Below, in pieces: positions 58,622-64,000 of a DNA stretch of 64,000 bases (position 1 is its first letter; every line of letters begins with the position of its first letter). The translations under genes and the position numbers were made by a program. The notes below the pieces were generated by a model that worked only from the letters and a program-made list of their open reading frames with translations, was not told the DNA's origin and did not search any database. The stretch covers positions 1-64,000 of the forward strand of contig DIWM01000038.1 of the NCBI GenBank assembly GCA_002428485.1, written 5' to 3'. The stretch is from Deltaproteobacteria bacterium UBA6106. GTDB lineage: Bacteria > Desulfobacterota > Syntrophorhabdia > Syntrophorhabdales > Syntrophorhabdaceae.

Positions 58622-59686
58622 ATGAAAGGGTGGGGAAAAGCTTATGGTTATTCAAGATTAGGTGCAAAGAGTTTAATTGCCGGATTGTTGATGCTTTGTA
58701 TAGCGGGATTACCGGCTATGGCTGCTCCCAAGATTACCTTGACACTTTCAACCTGGGAAACAGAGAAATCAAGCGGAGCTCCTTCGTACAGGCAGATGGC
58801 CAAAGACTTAGAGGAAGGTACAGCCGGTGCAGTAGCGGTAAAGATGTATTATGCAGAGGCGCTTGGCAAGGCCAAAGAGCACTATGAGATTGCCCTGAAA
58901 GGGCTCGCAGATATTACCTGCATAAATGTGGGCTTCACCCCGGGGCGCTTTCCCATGACCGATATGGTCTCCTTCGCGCAGGCCCCTTCTGGTGAAGCTT
59001 TTACCAAGGGGTTGGTAGAGGTCATGAAGAAGGGGTATCTTCAGAAAGAATACGAGAAAGTGAAACTTCTTTATGTATGGGGAGGTTCACCTTGCAATAT
59101 CCTTTGGAGGAAGGGTGTTAAGCCTGCAACGACCGTTGAGGAGCTAAAAGGAAAGAAGATCAGAGTGCCGAGCGTCGGGGCAGCAAACCTGATGAAAAGT
59201 CTTGGTGCCATACCTGTTGCGATCCCCATGCCCGAGGTCTATACAGCCATGGAAAGGGGCGTTGTAGACGGCGCCGTGTCAACCGTTGATGTCCTTGAGG
59301 TGTTTAGCCTCCATTCCGTCTGTAACGAAGTTACCAGGTTGGGAATGCTCACCTTTGGTTTTTGTCTAATTATGAATAAAGATTCCTGGAACAAACTTCC
59401 TGAAGAAGCAAAGACGATCCTCAATAAAAATATAGAGAAATGGGCAATGATAGCAGGCCGTTCCTTTGACAAGGCAGATAAAATGGCGTTAGAAAAGCAC
59501 AAGACTAAAGTCTACACTATGCAACCGAGCGACATCCAGAAGGTAAAGAGTGCTATGGCCGAGCCGGTTAAGCAGTACATAGAAAAGTATGTGGCCGAGG
59601 GCTACCCAGCTAAGGAAGCAACCAGTGCATTCAATGAAGCGCTTAAAAAGAATTACAATGTGGAGCCCTTTGTTTTGCCGAAGTGA
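58622..59686 (+). CDS. dctP: TRAP transporter solute-binding protein
   Basis: A 354-residue periplasmic receptor of a tripartite ATP-independent transporter. The signal peptide covers residues 1-35 (LIAGLLMLCIAGLPAMAAPK). The DctP family segments are visible: GAVAVKMYYAEALGKAKEHYEIALKGLADIT, GKKIRVPSVGAANLMKSLGAIPVAIPMPEVYTAMERGVVDGA. It captures an organic acid or related anionic ligand; the sequence does not tell which. Strong AAAGGAGG upstream. It is the first gene of an operon with both membrane subunits and a redox pair. Confidence 0.94.
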   Translation: MKGWGKAYGYSRLGAKSLIAGLLMLCIAGLPAMAAPKITLTLSTWETEKSSGAPSYRQMAKDLEEGTAGAVAVKMYYAEALGKAKEHYEIALKGLADITCINVGFTPGRFPMTDMVSFAQAPSGEAFTKGLVEVMKKGYLQKEYEKVKLLYVWGGSPCNILWRKGVKPATTVEELKGKKIRVPSVGAANLMKSLGAIPVAIPMPEVYTAMERGVVDGAVSTVDVLEVFSLHSVCNEVTRLGMLTFGFCLIMNKDSWNKLPEEAKTILNKNIEKWAMIAGRSFDKADKMALEKHKTKVYTMQPSDIQKVKSAMAEPVKQYIEKYVAEGYPAKEATSAFNEALKKNYNVEPFVLPK

Positions 59687-59748
59687 TACGTTCAAGGTTT
59701 GGGTGATGCGGGTTTCTATATAACCTGAACGAGAAAGGGAGTATTTAT

Positions 59749-60258
59749 ATGAAATCACGGGGGTTGTTAGATCGTTGGTATAAGCTGGCGATAAAAATAC
59801 CCTTTGCCTTTGCAATGCTCTTTACCATGGGGTTAATGTTTCTGACTGCCGTAGACGTTATAGGCCGGTTTTTTGGCCGGCCTATAAGCGGCAGCTATCA
59901 GATAAGTGAGCTGACACAGCTATGGATCATCTGTCTTGCCTGGCCACTTACAGTAAGCATGTCGTCGCATGTCAGTGTCACGTTCATTATATCCAGGTTG
60001 CCGACAATAGCAAAGCAGATTGCGGGAGTTCTGGTAAATTTTGTAGCCATGGCAATCTTTGCTATCATTGCTTGGAAAGGTTTCGAGATGGTCATGAGGT
60101 CCAGGGAGCAGGCCGAGCTCGTGAACATCCTGGATATCCCCATATATCCTTTTCAAATAGCAGTGCCTATAGGGGCTGCCTTGAGTTTTCTGGTGTATCT
60201 TGTCCAACTGGTCTTTCTTGTTACAGGCCGTAACGTATTGCAAGGAAACGAACAATGA
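59749..60258 (+). CDS. dctQ: TRAP transporter small permease
   Basis: A 169-residue inner-membrane protein with four transmembrane helices (IPFAFAMLFTMGLMFLTAVDVIGR, ISELTQLWIICLAWPL, FVAMAIFAIIAWKG, PIGAALSFLVYLVQL) and the DVIGRFFGRPISGSYQ signature of DctQ. It joins the large permease to the binding protein. GAAAGGGAG lies upstream of the ATG. It overlaps dctM by four bases. Confidence 0.93.
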   Translation: MKSRGLLDRWYKLAIKIPFAFAMLFTMGLMFLTAVDVIGRFFGRPISGSYQISELTQLWIICLAWPLTVSMSSHVSVTFIISRLPTIAKQIAGVLVNFVAMAIFAIIAWKGFEMVMRSREQAELVNILDIPIYPFQIAVPIGAALSFLVYLVQLVFLVTGRNVLQGNEQ

Positions 60259-61544
60259 GCATAGCCCTCCTGACAATATGCGTTTTTTTACTGTTGATGT
60301 TTCTCGGCCTTCCTGTGGCCTTTACCTTCTTTGCCGCAGGGATCGTTGGCGTTACTCTTTACCGGAACATAGAGTCCGCCATGACGCTGGTCGGTACGAG
60401 CCCGTTTGTAGAAGGCAGTAACTATATACTGGTGGCTATCCCGCTGTTTATCTTCATGGGGCGGCTCGTACATAGCAGTGGTCTTAGCAAGGAGCTTTAC
60501 GGGGCCGGTTATGCCTGGCTCGGCCGTTTCAGGGGTGGCCTGGCCCATGCTACAGTGATAACGCTCGCCTTCTTTGCGGCCTGCACAGGATCGAGCGTGG
60601 CTTCAGTAGCCACCATGGCGCCTATTGCCATGCCCGAGATGGAAAGGTTCAAATATGACGAGAAACTTGCTTCCGGGGCCATCGCCTCGGCCGGGACGCT
60701 GGGGATCCTCATACCTCCGAGCATTGCCTTCATAGTATACGGGTATATATGTCAGGTTCCTGTTGGACCCCTGTTCATCGCAGGCATTCTGCCAGGGATC
60801 TTATTGACCAGTGCCTTCATAGCAACAGTTATGATCTGGTGCTGGCTCGACCCGGCGGCAGGACCGAGCGGCCCTCCTTTGTCGTGGAGGGAGCGCTTCA
60901 AAAGCTTGAGAGGGATATGGTGGTCCGTGGCAATTTTTGTATTCATCATCGGCGGAATCTATCTGGGCCTTTTTACTCCCACTGAGGCAGCTGGTATGGG
61001 CGCATTCCTTGTATTTATAATACTTATTTTCATGAAGAGGCTCAAGTGGGGGGATCTCATTGATGCCCTGAAAGACACAGTAATAACATCGTGCATGATA
61101 CTGACTATATTTATCGGCGCAAAGGTATTCAATACGTTCCTCGGACTCAGCGGGATCGCAGAGGCAGCAATGGAAGCTCTGTTGAACCTGCCCTTATCGC
61201 CGGAAGGCATCATTGCGGTCATCCTGCTGGCGTATATCCCGCTTGGATGTTTTGTCGATTCCATGCCTCTGGCAATTCTTACCCTGCCAATCGTATTTCC
61301 CGTTGTCAGTAAGCTCGGTTTTGATCCGCTTTGGTTTGGGGTACTCCATGTGGTGACGGGTGAGATATCAATGATCACGCCGCCCGTGGGTATGAATGTC
61401 TATGTACTGGGTGGAGTAACAGGAAAGCCTCTGGAGGTGATATTCAAAGGCAGCACGCCTTATCTGATCGCGCTGATTGTGGTTATGTTCATATTGTACT
61501 TCTTCCCGTCCATCAGCTTAGTGCTCCCAAAATACATGGGCTGA
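60255..61544 (+). CDS. dctM: TRAP transporter large permease
   Basis: A 429-residue inner-membrane permease of about 12 helices in two related halves. Key segments: FAACTGSSVASVATM, GTLGILIPPSIAFIVYGY, and the second-half DSMPLAILTLPIVFPV and ITPPVGMNVYVLGG. It carries the sodium- or proton-coupled transport of the ligand bound by DctP. Coupled to dctQ by a four-base overlap. Confidence 0.96.
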   Translation: MSIALLTICVFLLLMFLGLPVAFTFFAAGIVGVTLYRNIESAMTLVGTSPFVEGSNYILVAIPLFIFMGRLVHSSGLSKELYGAGYAWLGRFRGGLAHATVITLAFFAACTGSSVASVATMAPIAMPEMERFKYDEKLASGAIASAGTLGILIPPSIAFIVYGYICQVPVGPLFIAGILPGILLTSAFIATVMIWCWLDPAAGPSGPPLSWRERFKSLRGIWWSVAIFVFIIGGIYLGLFTPTEAAGMGAFLVFIILIFMKRLKWGDLIDALKDTVITSCMILTIFIGAKVFNTFLGLSGIAEAAMEALLNLPLSPEGIIAVILLAYIPLGCFVDSMPLAILTLPIVFPVVSKLGFDPLWFGVLHVVTGEISMITPPVGMNVYVLGGVTGKPLEVIFKGSTPYLIALIVVMFILYFFPSISLVLPKYMG

Positions 61545-61603
61545 CCGGACGGTTTATGCCCGCTTTGGGGTTTTAGTAAGCTTATCAGGAGGTTTGTAAA
61601 AAT

Positions 61604-62173
61604 ATGGAAACAGGTAATATGACGGAGATCAAGGTGTTTAGATATGACCCTGAGAAGGATAAGAAGCCACGTTACGTGACCTACAAGGTTCCATTCGAAG
61701 GCACTGTGCTCGACGCATTAAGGTATATTTACGAAGAGCACGATGCTTCATTATCGTTCAGGTTTGGGTGCTCAGGCCCAACCTTTGAGCGTTGCGGAGC
61801 TTGTGCCGTGAAGGTCAACGGAGAGCCGGCCCTTGGCTGCAAGAAGATGCTGAAGGAGCAAATGACCGTGGAACCGCATCACAAGTTCGTGATCCTGAAG
61901 GATCTCGCTGTGGATTTTGACCGGGAGAATGTGCGGACAGGGGAATGGAGTACACCATCCACAGAGATCGTTGTCGACCCAGAAAAATGTACTGCCTGCC
62001 GCGACTGCGTCCTCATCTGCCCAGTAAAGGTGCTTGAGGTAAAGAAGATTGACGGCAAAGGACGGGCAGTGGCCACAGACCCCGGAAGTTGTTGCGGGCA
62101 AACCTGCGCCCAATGCGCCACCTTTTGCCCGAACGGCGCTATACGTTTACAAATTCGCGGCGAGACGAGGTGA
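61604..62173 (+). CDS. 2Fe-2S/4Fe-4S electron-transfer subunit
   Basis: A 189-residue iron-sulfur subunit resembling the SdhB/FrdB group. The 2Fe-2S motif lies in FGCSGPTFERCGACAVKVNG with a later cysteine in PALGCKK. Two 4Fe-4S motifs follow: CTACRDCVLICPVKV and CGQTCAQCATFCPNGAI. No heme-binding anchor is visible, so electrons probably go to a soluble acceptor. Co-transcribed with the TRAP genes by spacing, and just three bases from the flavoprotein. CAGGAGG lies upstream of ATG 61604. The chain flavoprotein to FeS to acceptor is inferred from context. Confidence 0.88.
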   Translation: METGNMTEIKVFRYDPEKDKKPRYVTYKVPFEGTVLDALRYIYEEHDASLSFRFGCSGPTFERCGACAVKVNGEPALGCKKMLKEQMTVEPHHKFVILKDLAVDFDRENVRTGEWSTPSTEIVVDPEKCTACRDCVLICPVKVLEVKKIDGKGRAVATDPGSCCGQTCAQCATFCPNGAIRLQIRGETR

Positions 62174-62176
62174 AAG

Positions 62177-63910
62177 ATGCTGAAGAAAACCATGACAACC
62201 GATATCTTAATAATTGGAGGAGGGATAGCCGGCATCAGGGCAGCAATAGAGATAGCCGAACAGCACGTTGACGTTGTGCTTGCCAACAAGGGGCAGGTTG
62301 GTAAAGACGGAGCAGCGGTCTGGATGGCAGGAGGAGGCTATCAGGCAGCCTTCTATCCGCCCGACAGCATAGATCAGCACGTTGAAGATACGATCAAGGC
62401 CGGCAAGTACCTGAACAACCAGGACCTGGCAATGGCCTTTTTGAAGCTTGCCCCGGATACAGTGAAAGATCTCACAAAATGGGGTGCGCGGTTTGCAAAA
62501 AAGGACGGGAAATTCTTTCAGATCAAATTACCGGGTGAGACATATCCAAGGTCGATGAGCCACAGTATTATAGGCGAGTCTTTAGGCGGTGAATACCGGA
62601 AGGTTCTTCCGCGCCAGGTAAGATCGCACAAGGAGATTAATATACTCAATGATATCTTTATTGTGGATCTGATAGGAAACGGCGGGAAGATCTCAGGTGC
62701 AGTGGGATTGGATGTCAGAAGCGGAGAGTTTGTGGTGATACAGGCCAAGGAGACTATTCTGGCAACCGGTGGATTCATGGCCTTGTTTAATCTTACGACA
62801 GCAAATCCGACCCTCACAGGGGATGGTCACGGCATGGCTTACAGGGCTGGCGCCCGTATGATGGACATGGAGTTCATCCAGTTTTTCCCTGCGGCGACGC
62901 TGTGGCCCCGCACCGTATACAGAGACCATTTCCCTTATACGCTGCTCTGGAGGCTGCGGGGGATATTCTATAACGCGATCGGCGAGAGATTCATGGAGAG
63001 GTATTTTCCGATCGAAAAGGACTTTGCCACGAGAGAGGCTATGTCGAGGGCCATCCACAGAGAAGTTAAGGAAGGACGGGGATCTACCAACGGCGGCGCC
63101 TATCTTTCTTTCAGGCACCTGCCGAGAAACCTTATAAACGTTTGCCTTGAAGACTTGAAGGACAATCCGTTCATGCAGGGCTTGAAGGAGGCCGGGGTTG
63201 ACATCCGCGAGGATGCCATCGAGATCGGGCCTGCAGCCCATTATGTCCAGGGCGGATGCTGGGTCAACGAACGTTGTGAAACGAGCCTGCCCGGTCTGTA
63301 TGCGGTCGGCGAGCTGGGTTCCGGCGGAAAGGACGGGGCAGACCGTCTGGCCGGGAACGCCTTGCCCTTCTGTATGGCGATGGGCTATATTGCCGGCAAG
63401 GAAGCGGCGCAAAAGGCTACGCGCGACGACTTGCCGGGCCTGAACGAGGCCCAGGTCGAAGAGATATGCTCCAGGGCGGCGGAGCCGTTTATGCGTCAGG
63501 ACGGAGTGAGGCCCGTCAAGGTGAAGAGGGAGATCCGCGATCTTATGTCACGCAACATGGTGTATGACCGGAACAAGGATGAGCTCGAAGAAGGTTTGAA
63601 GGAACTGGCCCGGATAAGACAGGAAGAGCTTCCGAGGCTCTACGTCTCTGCAAAGACAGAGAGATTCAACCTGGAATGGGTGGAAGCCCTTGAAGTTCGG
63701 AATATGCTTGATATTGCAGAAATGAGCATGAGAGCCGCACTTATGAGGGAAGAGAGCCGTGGGCTTCACCAGAGATCGGATTTTCCTGAAGAACGTAGGG
63801 AGTGGCTGAAGCATATCGTCATAAGAATGGATAAGGATGGAATGAATTTGACAACGGAACCGGTAACATTTCCTTTATTCAAGCCGATGTCGGATAAGGC
63901 AAATTCGTGA
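62177..63910 (+). CDS. FAD-dependent oxidoreductase of the fumarate reductase/succinate dehydrogenase family
   Basis: A 577-residue flavoprotein. The FAD dinucleotide motif is LIIGGGIAGIRAAIE at the N-terminus; later family segments are TILATGGFMALFN, GDGHGMAYRAGARMMDMEF, catalytic-type REAMSRAIHREVKEG, PAAHYVQGGCWVNERCE and LYAVGELGSGGKDGADRLAGNALP. The substrate arginine and the histidine of HYxxGG-type loops are present, so it can probably interconvert fumarate/succinate-type double bonds or act on an aspartate-like or aromatic-derived acid. The substrate is unknown; the TRAP system in the same operon may supply it. ATG 62177 follows GAGGTGAAAG. Confidence 0.92.
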   Translation: MLKKTMTTDILIIGGGIAGIRAAIEIAEQHVDVVLANKGQVGKDGAAVWMAGGGYQAAFYPPDSIDQHVEDTIKAGKYLNNQDLAMAFLKLAPDTVKDLTKWGARFAKKDGKFFQIKLPGETYPRSMSHSIIGESLGGEYRKVLPRQVRSHKEINILNDIFIVDLIGNGGKISGAVGLDVRSGEFVVIQAKETILATGGFMALFNLTTANPTLTGDGHGMAYRAGARMMDMEFIQFFPAATLWPRTVYRDHFPYTLLWRLRGIFYNAIGERFMERYFPIEKDFATREAMSRAIHREVKEGRGSTNGGAYLSFRHLPRNLINVCLEDLKDNPFMQGLKEAGVDIREDAIEIGPAAHYVQGGCWVNERCETSLPGLYAVGELGSGGKDGADRLAGNALPFCMAMGYIAGKEAAQKATRDDLPGLNEAQVEEICSRAAEPFMRQDGVRPVKVKREIRDLMSRNMVYDRNKDELEEGLKELARIRQEELPRLYVSAKTERFNLEWVEALEVRNMLDIAEMSMRAALMREESRGLHQRSDFPEERREWLKHIVIRMDKDGMNLTTEPVTFPLFKPMSDKANS

Positions 63911-63962
63911 GTATAACAAAGAAATGGATTGTATATTAAGATGAGTTACAAGGAGGCGATCA

Positions 63963-64000
63963 ATGAGTACGGATATTGCTATCATAAAGGATGAGCGCGT
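63963..64000 (+). CDS. Start of a further gene (partial)
   Basis: ATG 63963 with AAGGAGG six bases upstream begins MSTDIAIIKDERV before the window ends. It follows the flavoprotein by 52 bases and is probably the next gene of the operon. Nothing more can be said of its function. Confidence 0.6.
   Translation, partial: MSTDIAIIKDER

Overview
The window looks like a chromosomal segment of a strictly anaerobic, diderm bacterium, most likely a Desulfobacterota (deltaproteobacterial) syntroph or sulfur-metabolising anaerobe. This placement is inference from gene content. The supporting genes are an adenosylcobalamin (class II) ribonucleotide reductase, a small siroheme sulfite reductase, a ferredoxin:thioredoxin-reductase-like protein fused to rubredoxin, several ferredoxin-domain MinD ATPases, outer-membrane phospholipase A, a lipid A acyltransferase and a TRAP transporter next to a fumarate-reductase-like flavoprotein. 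Much of the spacer DNA is occupied by dispersed palindromic repeats. TTG is used as a start codon unusually often.

Region 1 (1-11.5 kb, minus strand). After a partial Fe-S protein and a 340-base spacer comes a tightly packed run of 13 co-directional genes read from 11500 down to 673. In order they are: DUF134 HTH-NifX fusion, Gly/Ala-repeat zinc-ribbon protein (DUF5320), two MinD-type ATPases carrying two 4Fe-4S motifs each, Mrp/NBP35-NifX fusion, metallo-beta-lactamase-fold protein, ABC-2 transporter pair, XdhC-like protein, DUF364 protein, IscU/NifU scaffold, two-domain exported sulfurtransferase and a radical SAM enzyme. Taken together this reads as a metallocofactor or Fe-S maturation island. 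A perfect 20-bp palindrome lies just upstream of the first gene. Both NifX-fusion genes keep a strong Shine-Dalgarno and ATG exactly at the start of the NifX domain. This is the most interesting part of the window.

Region 2 (11.5-24.5 kb). cbiA-type amidase, small sulfite reductase, MltB-like transglycosylase, a secreted 130-aa protein, a kexin-like subtilase autotransporter with a P domain, a short class II ribonucleotide reductase bracketed by repeats, a glycine-zipper lipoprotein, a glutaredoxin/FTR-rubredoxin operon, a DUF3108 protein and a small exported protein.

Region 3 (24.5-34 kb). A 1611-aa exported multidomain surface protein, a membrane-anchored protein, a cation transporter, a ketopantoate-reductase-like enzyme, a Kdo/WaaP-type kinase and a glycine-zipper lipoprotein.

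Region 4 (33.9-43 kb, minus strand). A housekeeping run read from tRNA-Pro(GGG) at 42881 downward: surE, miaB, bifunctional nuclease, PHP phosphoesterase, hisC, cmk, ispH, rpsA, a 58-aa Trm112-like zinc protein and an LpxL-type acyltransferase.

Region 5 (43-58 kb). A J-domain/MinD fusion, class II aldolase and class I fructose bisphosphatase (gluconeogenesis), a PIN/NYN protein, a YchF-like GTPase, an exported dienelactone-hydrolase-like protein, an exported hydratase-fold protein, a GYD protein, a cluster of small proteins including a PC4-like one, an HTH-HATPase-STAS-like one-piece switch, a tartrate/D-malate dehydrogenase, pldA and a DUF4126 membrane protein. An M28 peptidase remnant follows.

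Region 6 (58.5-64 kb, plus strand). A TRAP transporter (dctPQM) operon continues into a 2Fe-2S/4Fe-4S subunit, an FAD subunit of the fumarate reductase/succinate dehydrogenase superfamily and the start of another gene.
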